From Jiangella endophytica (lineage in GTDB: Bacteria; Actinomycetota; Actinomycetes; Jiangellales; Jiangellaceae), in NCBI RefSeq assembly GCF_003427025.1, contig NZ_QVAI01000010.1, positions 62,001 to 126,000 of the forward strand: a stretch of DNA of 64,000 bases, in the 5' to 3' direction. Below, in pieces: positions 16,748 to 28,550 of this stretch (the first letter of the stretch is position 1; the number at the start of each line of letters is the position of its first letter). The translations under genes and the position numbers were made by a program. Below the pieces are notes generated by a model. The model was given only the letters and a program-made list of their open reading frames with translations. It did no database searches and had not been told where the DNA came from.

Positions 16748-17888
16748 CGACGAGCGCACCGGCGCTGCTCGTGCTGGAGGACGGCCGCACGTTCCGCGGC
16801 CGCTCGTACGGCGCGTCCGGCGAGACGTTCGGCGAGGCCGTCTTCTCGACCGGCATGACCGGCTACCAGGAGACGCTGACCGACCCGTCCTACCACCGCC
16901 AGGTCGTGGTGCAGACGGCGCCGCACATCGGCAACACCGGGGTCAACGACGACGACCCCGAGTCCGGCCGCATCTGGGTCGCCGGCTACGTCGTCCGCGA
17001 CCCCGCCCGCCGCGCGTCCTCCTGGCGCAGCGTGCGCAGCCTCGACGAAGAGCTGGCCGCCCAGGGCGTCGTCGGCATCAGCGGCATCGACACCCGCGCG
17101 CTCACCCGTCACCTGCGCGAACGCGGCGCCATGCGGGTCGGCATCTCCACGGTCGAGACCGACGCCGACGCGCTGCGCCGGCGGGTCCTCGACAGCCCGG
17201 AGATGCTCGGCGCCGACCTCGCCGCCGAGGTCAGCACGCAGGAGCCCTACGTGGTGCCGGCCGACGGCGAGCGCCGGTTCACCGTCGTCGCGCTCGACCT
17301 GGGCATCAAGACGATGACGCCGCGGCGCATGGCCGAGCGCGGCATCGAGGTGCACGTGCTCCCGGCCACGGCGACCATCGACGACGTGCTGGCCCGCGAT
17401 CCGGACGGGCTGTTCCTGTCCAACGGCCCGGGCGACCCGGCGACCGCCGACGGCCCCATGCACGTGGTGCGGCAGGCGCTCGAACGCGGCCTGCCGTTCT
17501 TCGGCATCTGCTTCGGCAACCAGGTGTTCGGCCGTGCGCTGGGCTTCGGCACCTACAAGCTCGGCTACGGCCACCGCGGCATCAACCAGCCGGTCCAGGA
17601 CCGCACCACGGGCAAGGTCGAGGTGACGGCGCACAACCACGGCTTCGCGGTCGACGCGCCGCTGGATCGCGCGACGGACACGCCGTACGGACGCGCCGAG
17701 GTCAGCCACGTCTGCCTCAACGACGACGTCGTCGAGGGCCTGGCCCTGCGCGACGAGAACGGCCGGCTCAAGGGCTTCTCCGTCCAGTACCACCCCGAGG
17801 CCGCCGCCGGCCCGCACGACGCCGCCTACCTGTTCGACCGGTTCACCGAGGTCATGTCGGCGGCGCCGCAGACCCAGAAGGAGGCCTG

Positions 17889-17889
<1 letters not shown>
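16744..17889 (+). CDS. carA: Carbamoyl phosphate synthase small subunit
   Basis: CarA (381 residues) supplies ammonia from glutamine to CarB. The N-terminal CPSase domain begins [15 protein letters not shown] and has [17 protein letters not shown]. The class I amidotransferase domain shows [13 protein letters not shown], the nucleophile cysteine in [18 protein letters not shown], and the histidine-glutamate pair in [20 protein letters not shown]. The TGA overlaps the carB ATG by one base (TGATG), consistent with coupled synthesis of the two subunits. Confidence 0.97.
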
Positions 17890-21172
<3,283 letters not shown>

Positions 21173-21176
<4 letters not shown>

Positions 21177-22246
21177 CGGCGTACGACCTGCTGTTCCGGC
21201 GGGTGCTGTCGAGGCTCGACGCCGAGACGGCACACAGGGGGGCGTTCGCCGCCATGCGGCTGGCGGCCCGGGTGCCGGGGCTGGCGGCGTACGGACGGCG
21301 CCGGCTCGGCCCGCCGGCCGGGTCGCCCGCGGCCGTCGAGGCGTTCGGGCTGCACTTCCCGGGCCCGCTGGGGCTGGCCGCCGGGTTCGACAAGAACGCC
21401 GTCGGCATCGACGCCCTGGCGGCGCTCGGCTTCGGGTTCGTCGAGGTCGGGACGGTCACCGGGCGGCCGCAGCCGGGCAACCCGAAACCGCGCCTGCACC
21501 GCCTGGTCGCCGACCGCGCCGTCGTCAACCGCATGGGCTTCAACAACGACGGCGCGGCCGTGGTGGCCGCCCGGCTGGCCCGGCGACGCCGCCGTCGCGG
21601 CGCGCTGCCGGTCGTCGTCGGCGTCAACATCGGCAAGTCCAAGGTGGTGCCGGAGGCCCGCGCCGTCGGCGACTACGAGGCCAGCACCAGGCTGCTCGCC
21701 CCGTATGCCGACTACCTGGTGGTCAACGTCAGCTCGCCGAACACCCCCGGCCTGCGCGACCTGCAGGCCGTCGAGCTGCTCCGGCCATTGCTCAGCGCCG
21801 TGCGCACGCAGGCCGACGCCGTCACGACCCGCCGGGTGCCGCTGCTGGTGAAGATCGCGCCCGACCTCGGCGACGACGACGTCCTGGCGGTCGCGAAGCT
21901 CGCCCTCGAACTGGAGCTCGACGGCATCATCGCGACCAACACCACCATCGGCCGCGACGGCCTGCGCTCCACGCCGCTGGCGGTCGAGCGGGCCGGGGCC
22001 GGCGGGCTGTCCGGCGGGCCGCTCGCCGACCGGTCGCTGGAGGTGCTGCGGCTGCTCCGCGGCGCCGTCGGCGACCGGCTCACGCTGGTCGCCGCCGGTG
22101 GCATCACGACCGCCGAGGACGCGCACGATCGGCTGCGGGCCGGCGCGACGCTGGTTCAGGCGTACACCGCGTTCATCTACGGCGGGCCGTTCTGGCCGGC
22201 GCGCGTGCAGCGCGAGTTGGCTCACCTGATCGAGGAGGCCCCGTGA
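21173..22246 (+). CDS. pyrD: Dihydroorotate dehydrogenase, quinone-dependent (class 2)
   Basis: PyrD (357 residues) oxidises dihydroorotate using membrane quinone. Class 2 features: an N-terminal helical segment ([19 protein letters not shown]), [48 protein letters not shown] and [14 protein letters not shown] with the catalytic serine. FMN contacts are in ATNTTI and [12 protein letters not shown]. The GTG at 21173 overlaps the carB stop (GTGA). A 100-bp gap holding a palindrome separates it from pyrF. Confidence 0.96.
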
Positions 22247-22260
22247 CCCCCCAGACCGAA

Positions 22261-22332
22261 GTTGATCTTGGAGTTGTTCGGCAATCGTGGGGTGAAATGT
22301 CCGATAGATGGCCGAACAACTCCAAGATCAAC
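22261..22332. repeat. 22-bp perfect inverted repeat between pyrD and pyrF
   Basis: The arms at 22261-22282 and 22311-22332 are exact complements beginning GTTGATCTTGGAGTTG. The 28-nt loop contains no T-tract. It lies 14 bp after the pyrD stop and ends just before the pyrF ribosome site (GGAGGGG). It could attenuate or process the pyr transcript, or be a dispersed palindrome: shorter GTTGATCTTGG copies lie at 34929 and 35008. Confidence 0.8.
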
Positions 22333-22346
22333 CGGAGGGGGGCAGC

Positions 22347-23213
22347 ATGACCGCGCCAGAGTCGTTCGGGCGGCGGCTGCACGCCGCGATGCGGGACCGC
22401 GGGCAGTTCTGCGCGGGCATCGACCCGCACCCGGGCCTGCTCAGCGCCTGGGGGCTGGCCGACGACGCCGCCGGGCTGGAGCGGTTCGCCCGCACGGCCG
22501 TCGAGGCGCTCGGCGAGACGGTCGCGCTGCTCAAGCCGCAGTCGGCGTTCTTCGAGCGGCACGGGTCGCGCGGCGTCGCCGTGCTGGAGCGGGTCATCGC
22601 CGACGCGAGGGCCGCGGGTGCGCTGGTGCTGCTGGACGTCAAGCGCGGCGACATCGGCTCGACCATGCAGGCCTACGCCGACGCCTACTGCGACCCCGCG
22701 TCGCCGCTGTGCGCCGACGCGGTCACCGTCTCGCCGTACCTGGGCTTCGAGTCGCTGCGCCCGGTGCTCGACACCGCCGCAGTCCACGGCAACGGCGTCT
22801 TCGTGCTGGCGCTGACGTCCAACCCGGAGGGCCCGGAGGTCCAGCACGCGACGACCACCGGCGGGCGCACCGTCGCCGGGACCATGCTCGAGCACGTCCG
22901 TGCCGCCAACGCCGCCGCGCTGGCCGCGGGCGATCCGCTGGGCAGCGTCGGCGTCGTCGTCGGCGCCACGACCGGCGCGTCCGGTGAGCAGCTCGCCGTC
23001 GGGGGGCCGCTACTGGCGCCGGGCATCGGGGCTCAGGGGGCCACCGTCGCGGACCTCGCGACGGTCTTCGGGACCGCTTTGCCGCAGGTCGTGCCGTCGG
23101 CGTCGCGCGAGGTGCTGTCCGCCGGACCGGACCCCGCGGCGCTGCGCGCGGCCGCCGTCCGGACCATCGAGGACGTCCGTGACCTGCTGTTTCGTGCCTC
23201 CACCGGGGCATGA
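22347..23213 (+). CDS. pyrF: Orotidine 5'-phosphate decarboxylase (type 2)
   Basis: PyrF (288 residues) converts OMP to UMP. The long mycobacterial-type form is evident: FCAGIDPHPGLLSAWGL at the N-terminus, ALLKPQSAFFERHGSRGVAVLERV, and the catalytic K-D block VLLDVKRGDIGSTMQAYADAY (about residues 93-113), then LAPGIGAQGAT near the phosphate site. The ATG at 22347 has a strong GGAGGGGGG site; an upstream in-frame ATG at 22308 would lie inside the palindrome. Last gene of the pyrimidine run. Confidence 0.95.
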   Translation: MTAPESFGRRLHAAMRDRGQFCAGIDPHPGLLSAWGLADDAAGLERFARTAVEALGETVALLKPQSAFFERHGSRGVAVLERVIADARAAGALVLLDVKRGDIGSTMQAYADAYCDPASPLCADAVTVSPYLGFESLRPVLDTAAVHGNGVFVLALTSNPEGPEVQHATTTGGRTVAGTMLEHVRAANAAALAAGDPLGSVGVVVGATTGASGEQLAVGGPLLAPGIGAQGATVADLATVFGTALPQVVPSASREVLSAGPDPAALRAAAVRTIEDVRDLLFRASTGA

Positions 23214-23296
23214 CCAGTCCAGATCCGCGGACTTCCAGCGCGACACGCGGGGGACCTCGTACCGTGGATTCATCCGGACAGGTACGGTGGATTGCG

Positions 23297-23326
23297 TTGC
23301 TGACCTGGTGCTTCACTCGCTAGGTT
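23297..23326 (+). promoter_or_regulatory. Candidate promoter of the mihF-gmk-rpoZ run
   Basis: TTGCTG (23297-23302) and TAGGTT (23321-23326) are separated by 18 bp, resembling the actinobacterial vegetative consensus TTGAC-18-TAGRRT. It lies 72 bp before the mihF start in the 185-bp gap after pyrF. Confidence 0.4.
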
Positions 23327-23398
23327 CCTGAAACAAGGCCATCGGAAGCGGTGGTCGGACCCACATCCACACAACGACACAACAGAGGTGACCCGCTC

Positions 23399-23713
23399 GT
23401 GGCGCTCCCTAATCTGACTCCCGAACAGCGCGCGGCCGCTCTCGAGAAGGCTGCCGAAGCTCGCCGGGAGCGTGCGGAGGTCAAGAACCGCCTGAAGAAT
23501 GCCGGAGCACGCCTTGGCGACGTGCTCAAGGAAGGCGCGAACAATGAGGTCATCGGCAAGATGAAGGTTTCTGCCCTCCTCGAGTCGATGCCCGGCGTTG
23601 GCAAGGTCCGCGCCAAGCAGATCATGGAGGAGATCGGCATCGCCGAGACCCGTCGCGTGCGCGGTCTGGGCGCCAACCAGTCGGCGGCGCTGATCGAGCG
23701 TTTCGGCGGTTGA
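23399..23713 (+). CDS. mihF: Actinobacterial integration host factor (mIHF)
   Basis: Small nucleoid-associated DNA-binding protein (104 residues), specific to actinobacteria and unrelated to enterobacterial IHF. Visible: [40 protein letters not shown] (basic N-terminal helices), then [40 protein letters not shown], a helix-two-turn-helix with the GVGKVRA DNA-backbone loop. The GTG at 23399 gives the family's usual start. The position between pyrF and gmk is the conserved one. Confidence 0.95.
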   Translation: MALPNLTPEQRAAALEKAAEARRERAEVKNRLKNAGARLGDVLKEGANNEVIGKMKVSALLESMPGVGKVRAKQIMEEIGIAETRRVRGLGANQSAALIERFGG

Positions 23714-24312
23714 GCCTGCACACGTCCCATCCGCTGTCGGCCCCGCGGGTCATCGTCCTGTCGGGGCCGACGGCGGTCGGAAAGACGACCGTCGTCAAGA
23801 AGCTGCGCGCCGCCCATCCGGAGTTGTGGATCTCGGTGTCCACGACGACCCGGCCGCCGCGGCCGCGAGAGGTCGACGGCGAGCATTACCACTTCGTCGA
23901 CGACGCCACGTTCGACAAGATGATCGAGCAGGGCGAGTTCCTCGAGTGGGCCGTGGTGCACAAGCGGGCGAAGTACGGCACGCCGCGCACTCCGGTCGAG
24001 CGTGCGCTCGCGGGCGGCAACTCGGTGTTGCTGGAGATCGACCTGCAGGGTGCCCGCCAGGTCAGGGAGACCATCCCCGACGCGCTGTTCGTGTTCCTCG
24101 CACCACCGAGCTGGGACGAGTTGGTCCGCCGGCTCATCGGCCGGGGCACCGAGACGGAGGCCGAGCGCGAGCGCCGGTTGACCACCGCCCGCGAGGAACT
24201 GGCCTCGGAGGCCGAGTTCGACGTCACGCTCGTGAACACCGACGTCGAGACGGTTTGCGAAGAGTTGGTAACCTTGATGCGTACACCCCACTTGACAAGC
24301 CCGGAGGCATGA
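23710..24312 (+). CDS. gmk: Guanylate kinase
   Basis: Phosphorylates GMP to GDP (200 residues). P-loop [17 protein letters not shown]-binding [42 protein letters not shown], and [15 protein letters not shown] are all standard. Translation appears to start at a TTG (23710) overlapping the mihF stop as TTGA; no later start keeps the P-loop region in normal position. The stop overlaps the rpoZ ATG, so mihF, gmk and rpoZ form one coupled unit. Confidence 0.95.
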   Translation: MSLHTSHPLSAPRVIVLSGPTAVGKTTVVKKLRAAHPELWISVSTTTRPPRPREVDGEHYHFVDDATFDKMIEQGEFLEWAVVHKRAKYGTPRTPVERALAGGNSVLLEIDLQGARQVRETIPDALFVFLAPPSWDELVRRLIGRGTETEAERERRLTTAREELASEAEFDVTLVNTDVETVCEELVTLMRTPHLTSPEA

Positions 24313-24644
24313 GCGTGGCCGGAACCCAAGGCGTTGCCGAGGGCATCACCTTCCCACCCATCGACGACCTGCTGGCCAAGACCGACTCCAAGTACGGCCT
24401 GGTCATCTACGCGGCCAAGCGGGCGCGGCAGATCAACGCCTACTACTCGCAGCTGGGCGAGGGCCTGCTCGAGTACGTCGGGCCGCTCGTCGAGACGCAC
24501 GTGCAGGAGAAGCCGCTGTCCATCGCGCTGCGCGAGATCGACGCGGGCCTGCTCACGGCCGAGCACATCGACCCCAACGACATCGACGCCGAGGAGCCGG
24601 TCGCGCCGGTCGCCAAGGCGGAGCCCGCGTCCGAGCAGAGCTGA
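24309..24644 (+). CDS. rpoZ: RNA polymerase omega subunit
   Basis: Omega (111 residues) promotes RNA polymerase assembly. Visible: [38 protein letters not shown], the conserved omega core with KRARQIN, then [22 protein letters not shown], followed by an acidic, alanine-proline-rich tail. The ATG overlaps the gmk stop. The gmk-rpoZ-coaBC order is widespread in actinobacteria. Confidence 0.96.
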   Translation: MSVAGTQGVAEGITFPPIDDLLAKTDSKYGLVIYAAKRARQINAYYSQLGEGLLEYVGPLVETHVQEKPLSIALREIDAGLLTAEHIDPNDIDAEEPVAPVAKAEPASEQS

Positions 24645-24660
24645 CGGCCGGTCCCGGCTG

Positions 24661-25866
24661 ATGGCCGAGATCGTTCTCGGGGTCGGGGGCGGCATCGCCG
24701 CCTACAAGGTCGCCGACGTCCTGCGCCGGCTCACCGAGTCCGGCCACGGCGTCACCGTCGTACCCACCAGGTCGGCCCTCCGTTTCGTCGGGGAGCCGAC
24801 CTGGGCGGCGTTGTCGGGTCGTCCGGTGCGCACCGAGGTCTTCGACGACGTCCACGAGGTGCCGCACGTACGCATCGGCCGGCACGCCGACCTCGTGCTG
24901 GTCGCGCCGGCCACGGCCGACCTCATGGCCAAGGCCGCCGCGGGGCTGGCCGACGACCTGCTGACGTCGACGCTGCTCACCGCGCGTGGTCCGGTGGTGT
25001 TCGTGCCGGCCATGCACACCGAGATGTGGGAGCACCCGGCCACGGTCGCCAACGTCGAGACGCTGCGCCGGCGCGGCGCCCTGGTCGTCGAGCCCGCGGT
25101 CGGGCGGCTGACCGGAGCCGACACCGGCAAGGGCCGGCTGCCCGAGCCGGCCGACATCTTCGCCTACGTCTCCGACGTGCTGACCCGCGGCGACGCCGGC
25201 CCGGACCTCGCCGGCCGGCACGTCGTCGTGTCCGCCGGCGGCACCCGCGAGCACCTCGACCCGGTCCGGTTCCTGGGCAATCGCTCGTCCGGCCGGCAGG
25301 GCTACGCGCTGGCCCGCGCCGCGGCCGCCCGCGGCGCCCGGGTCACTCTGGTGGCGGCGAACGTGGCGCTGCCCGATCCCGCAGGCGTCGACCTCGTGCG
25401 GGTCGGCTCCGCGGCGCAGCTGTACGACGCCATGGTCGAGGCCTCGGCCGGCGCCGACGCGGTCGTCATGGCCGCCGCCGTCGCCGACTTCCGCCCGGCC
25501 GCGTACACCGGCACCAAGATCAAGAAGTCCGCCGACGGGACGTCGCCGGTCATCGAGCTGGAACGCACCTCCGACATCCTGGCCCATCTGGCCGCGCACC
25601 GGCCGAGCCCGAAGCAGGTCGTCGTCGGGTTCGCCGCCGAGACCGGCGACGCGTCCGGCAGCGTGCTCGACCACGGCCGGGCCAAGCTGGCCGCGAAGGG
25701 CTGCGACCTCCTGGTCGTCAACGAGGTGGGCGCCGATCGCGGGTTCGAGACCGAGGACAACGCGGCGGTCGTGCTGGGCGCCGACGGCAGCTCCGTCACC
25801 GTCGAGAGCGGCCCGAAGTCCGCGCTCGCGCACGTCGTCTGGGACCTCGTCCGCGCCCGGCTCTGA
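24661..25866 (+). CDS. coaBC: Bifunctional phosphopantothenoylcysteine decarboxylase/synthetase
   Basis: CoaBC (401 residues) carries out two steps of coenzyme A synthesis. The N-terminal CoaC flavoprotein domain (1-180) shows VLGVGGGIAAYKVADVLRRL, VRIGRHADLVLVAPATADLMAKAA and the PAMHTEMWEHP substrate loop. The C-terminal CoaB domain shows VVSAGGTREHLDPVRFLGNRSSGRQG, MAAAVADFRP, the catalytic K in KIKKS, and NEVGADRGFETEDN. It begins 16 bp after rpoZ, so it is probably co-transcribed. Confidence 0.96.
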   Translation: MAEIVLGVGGGIAAYKVADVLRRLTESGHGVTVVPTRSALRFVGEPTWAALSGRPVRTEVFDDVHEVPHVRIGRHADLVLVAPATADLMAKAAAGLADDLLTSTLLTARGPVVFVPAMHTEMWEHPATVANVETLRRRGALVVEPAVGRLTGADTGKGRLPEPADIFAYVSDVLTRGDAGPDLAGRHVVVSAGGTREHLDPVRFLGNRSSGRQGYALARAAAARGARVTLVAANVALPDPAGVDLVRVGSAAQLYDAMVEASAGADAVVMAAAVADFRPAAYTGTKIKKSADGTSPVIELERTSDILAHLAAHRPSPKQVVVGFAAETGDASGSVLDHGRAKLAAKGCDLLVVNEVGADRGFETEDNAAVVLGADGSSVTVESGPKSALAHVVWDLVRARL

Positions 25867-25869
25867 CCA

Positions 25870-25927
25870 GCAGGTGAACCACCTGCGTCTCAGGATGCGG
25901 GTGAAAACTGTCCACTACGTGGACGTT
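25870..25927 (+). terminator. Two hairpins between coaBC and metK
   Basis: GCAGGTGAACCACCTGC (25870-25886) forms a 7-bp stem 4 bp after the coaBC stop. A second hairpin at 25906-25927 has a 10-bp stem including one G-U pair (GTCCACtacGTGGAC core). Neither has a T-tract. They may terminate the coaBC transcript; the second could also be part of metK control. No SAM riboswitch of a class I can recognise is present. Confidence 0.4.
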
Positions 25928-26002
25928 CCGCCGTAGAGGTCGGGACATTACCCTACAGTTGGGCTTCCTGGGAGAAGTCCGCGTCATGAGAGGGGGCATG
26001 GG

Positions 26003-27193
26003 TTGTCTCTACGTCTGTTCACGTCCGAATCCGTCACCGAGGGTCATCCGGACAAGATCTGCGACCAGATCAGTGACGCCGTGCTGGACGCGCTGCTCAA
26101 GGACGACCCCAACAGCCGTGTCGCGGTCGAGTCCATGGTGACCACCGGCCTCGTCCACGTGGCCGGTGAGGTGACCACCCGCGGCTACGCCGACATCCCG
26201 GGCATCGTGCGCGACACCATCCTCGGCATCGGGTACGACTCCTCGACCAAGGGCTTCGACGGCTACTCCTGCGGCGTGTCGGTGTCCATCGGCTCGCAGT
26301 CGCAGGACATCGCGCAGGGCGTCGACTCCGCGTACGAGCGCCGCGTCGAGGGCGACCTCGACCCGCTGGACCTCCAGGGGGCCGGCGACCAGGGCCTGAT
26401 GTTCGGCTACGCCAGCGACGAGACGCCCGAGCTCATGCCGCTGCCCATCCTCGTCGCGCACCGGCTGGCGCAGCGGCTGGCCGAGGTCCGCCGGTCCGGC
26501 GCCGTGCCGTACCTGCGTCCCGACGGCAAGACCCAGGTCACCATCGAGTACGACGGCGACCGCCCGGTCCGCCTCGACACCGTCGTCGTGTCGACGCAGC
26601 ACGCGGCCAACATCGACCTCGAGCAGCTGCTCACCCCCGACATCGCCAACCAGGTGGTCAAGCCGGTCCTCGAGACGTTCGAGCTCGACGGCCACGACTT
26701 CCGGCTGCTGGTGAACCCGACCGGCCGGTTCGAGATCGGCGGCCCCATGGGCGACGCCGGCCTCACCGGGCGGAAGATCATCATCGACACCTACGGCGGC
26801 ATGGCCCGGCACGGCGGCGGCGCGTTCAGCGGCAAGGACCCGTCGAAGGTCGACCGCTCCGGCGCCTACGCCATGCGCTGGGTCGCGAAGAACGTCGTCG
26901 CGGCCGGGCTGGCCAGCCGCTGCGAGGTGCAGGTCGCCTACGCCATCGGCAAGGCCGAGCCGGTCGGCCTGTTCCTCGAGTGCTTCGGCACCGAGACGGT
27001 CCCGGTCGAGCGCATCGAGAACGCCGTCAGCGAGGTCTTCGACCTGCGGCCCGCGGCCATCATCCGCGACCTCGACCTCAAGCGGCCGATCTACGCCCAG
27101 ACCGCCGCCTACGGGCACTTCGGCCGCGAGCTGCCGGACTTCACCTGGGAGCGCACGGATCGGGTCGATGCCCTAAGGGCCGCCGCCGGCTGA
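26003..27193 (+). CDS. metK: S-adenosylmethionine synthetase
   Basis: Makes SAM from methionine and ATP (396 residues). Visible: [28 protein letters not shown] (ATP- and metal-binding start), [49 protein letters not shown] and [20 protein letters not shown]. Translation starts at a TTG (26003) after a GAGAGGGGG site; a nearby ATG at 25999 is out of frame. Its order after coaBC and before priA is conserved. Confidence 0.96.
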   Translation: MSLRLFTSESVTEGHPDKICDQISDAVLDALLKDDPNSRVAVESMVTTGLVHVAGEVTTRGYADIPGIVRDTILGIGYDSSTKGFDGYSCGVSVSIGSQSQDIAQGVDSAYERRVEGDLDPLDLQGAGDQGLMFGYASDETPELMPLPILVAHRLAQRLAEVRRSGAVPYLRPDGKTQVTIEYDGDRPVRLDTVVVSTQHAANIDLEQLLTPDIANQVVKPVLETFELDGHDFRLLVNPTGRFEIGGPMGDAGLTGRKIIIDTYGGMARHGGGAFSGKDPSKVDRSGAYAMRWVAKNVVAAGLASRCEVQVAYAIGKAEPVGLFLECFGTETVPVERIENAVSEVFDLRPAAIIRDLDLKRPIYAQTAAYGHFGRELPDFTWERTDRVDALRAAAG

Positions 27194-27268
27194 TCGTCCG
27201 CGCGGCGGAGGCGAAGATCGTCCCCGGGTCCCAGCGGGCGGCCCGGCGGCGTCCGTAGCGTGGTGGTC

Positions 27269-28501
27269 ATGCGCCGCCTGTTGCCGATCGCCGCCCTGTC
27301 CACCGCCGCCCTGCTGACCGCCACCACGGCCGCCGCGGCCGTCCCCGCCGGTGCCACCGGCGACGGGATCGACGTGCCCGCGCTCGAGCGGGCCCTCGAC
27401 GCCGTCGTGGCGGCCGGCGCGCCGGGCGCCCTCGTCGAGGTCCGCGACGGCAACGCGGTGTGGTCCGCCGCGGCCGGCGACCGCGATCCGCTCGACCAGC
27501 GTCCCGAGCCGGTCGAACCCACCGACCGGGTCCGCATCGGCAGCGTCACCAAGGCCATGCTGACCACCGTCGTGCTGCAACTCGTCGACGAGGGCCGGCT
27601 GGGCCTCGACGACACCGTCGCCGAGCACCTGCCCGGCGTGCTGCCGTACGACGAGCCGATCACGGTGCGCCAGCTGCTCAGCCACACCGGCGGCGTCCCC
27701 GACTATTTCCTCGACCTGTTCCCGTCGCTGGCCGAGGGCTCGCCGGCGGACGTCGAGAGCGGGCGGTTGCAGGTCCTGCGGCCGCAGCGGCTGATCGACA
27801 TCGCCACCTCGCGGCCGCTCGACTTCGTCCCCGGCGACTCCATGAGCTACTCGAACACCGGCTTCTACGTCGCCGGCCTGCTGGTCGAGGAGCTCACCGG
27901 CAACGCCGTCGAGGACGAGTTGAAGCGGCGGGTGTTCGAGCCGGCCGGCCTGGCGCAGACGTCCATCCCGCGGCTCAGCCCGGTCATCCGGGGCGAGCAC
28001 CCGCACGCGTTCCTCGCGACCAACGACCCGGACCGGCCGCTGCTCGACACCACCCGCATCTCGCCGACGCTGCTGTGGGCGGCCGGCGCCGTCATCTCGA
28101 CGACGGCCGACGTGAACACGTTCTTCCGGGCGATGTTCGACGGCACGCTGCTGCCGGCCGAGCTGCTGGCGCAGGCGCGGGAGCTGACGCCGCAGTCGGA
28201 GGGTTCCTACGGGCTGGGCATCCAGGCGCTGCCCGCCGAGTGCGCGCCGGTCGAGGGCGGCGTCGCCTACGGCCACACCGGCAGCACGCTCGGCTTCGTC
28301 ACGTACGCGTTCTCCTCGCCCGACGGCGAGCGGCAGGTCAGCGTGGCGCTCACCGTCGAGGACCTGATCGCGCGCAACGACGAGCTGGCGGCCGCGCTCA
28401 ACGTGCTGCTCGGCACGGGGCTGTGCGCGACGCCGGCGGCGCCGGCCGCACGAGGCGCTCAGGTGGGCGTCGTGGAGAATCTGGACCGCATCCCCGGGTG
28501 A
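27269..28501 (+). CDS. Secreted serine hydrolase, class C beta-lactamase/D-Ala-D-Ala carboxypeptidase family
   Basis: Exported protein of 410 residues. A signal peptide (MRRLLPIAALSTAALLTATTAAAAV) precedes a penicillin-binding-type domain with the SxxK motif in RIGSVTKAMLTTVVL (about residue 92), YxN as SYSNTGFYVAGLL (about 193), and the HTG triad-equivalent in YGHTGSTLGF (about 335). It probably hydrolyses D-alanyl peptides or esters; the substrate is unknown. A TAGCGT box ends 7 nt before the ATG. It is inserted between metK and priA, which are closer in other genomes. Confidence 0.87.
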   Translation: MRRLLPIAALSTAALLTATTAAAAVPAGATGDGIDVPALERALDAVVAAGAPGALVEVRDGNAVWSAAAGDRDPLDQRPEPVEPTDRVRIGSVTKAMLTTVVLQLVDEGRLGLDDTVAEHLPGVLPYDEPITVRQLLSHTGGVPDYFLDLFPSLAEGSPADVESGRLQVLRPQRLIDIATSRPLDFVPGDSMSYSNTGFYVAGLLVEELTGNAVEDELKRRVFEPAGLAQTSIPRLSPVIRGEHPHAFLATNDPDRPLLDTTRISPTLLWAAGAVISTTADVNTFFRAMFDGTLLPAELLAQARELTPQSEGSYGLGIQALPAECAPVEGGVAYGHTGSTLGFVTYAFSSPDGERQVSVALTVEDLIARNDELAAALNVLLGTGLCATPAAPAARGAQVGVVENLDRIPG

Positions 28502-28550
28502 GCCTGTGGACAACGCGAGGTCGGCGCCGCCAGTGCGGTAGAAACGGTCT

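Noticed and set aside
25867-26002. A SAM-I or SAM-IV riboswitch upstream of metK
   Set aside because: The conserved core segments of these classes are not visible in the 136-bp gap.
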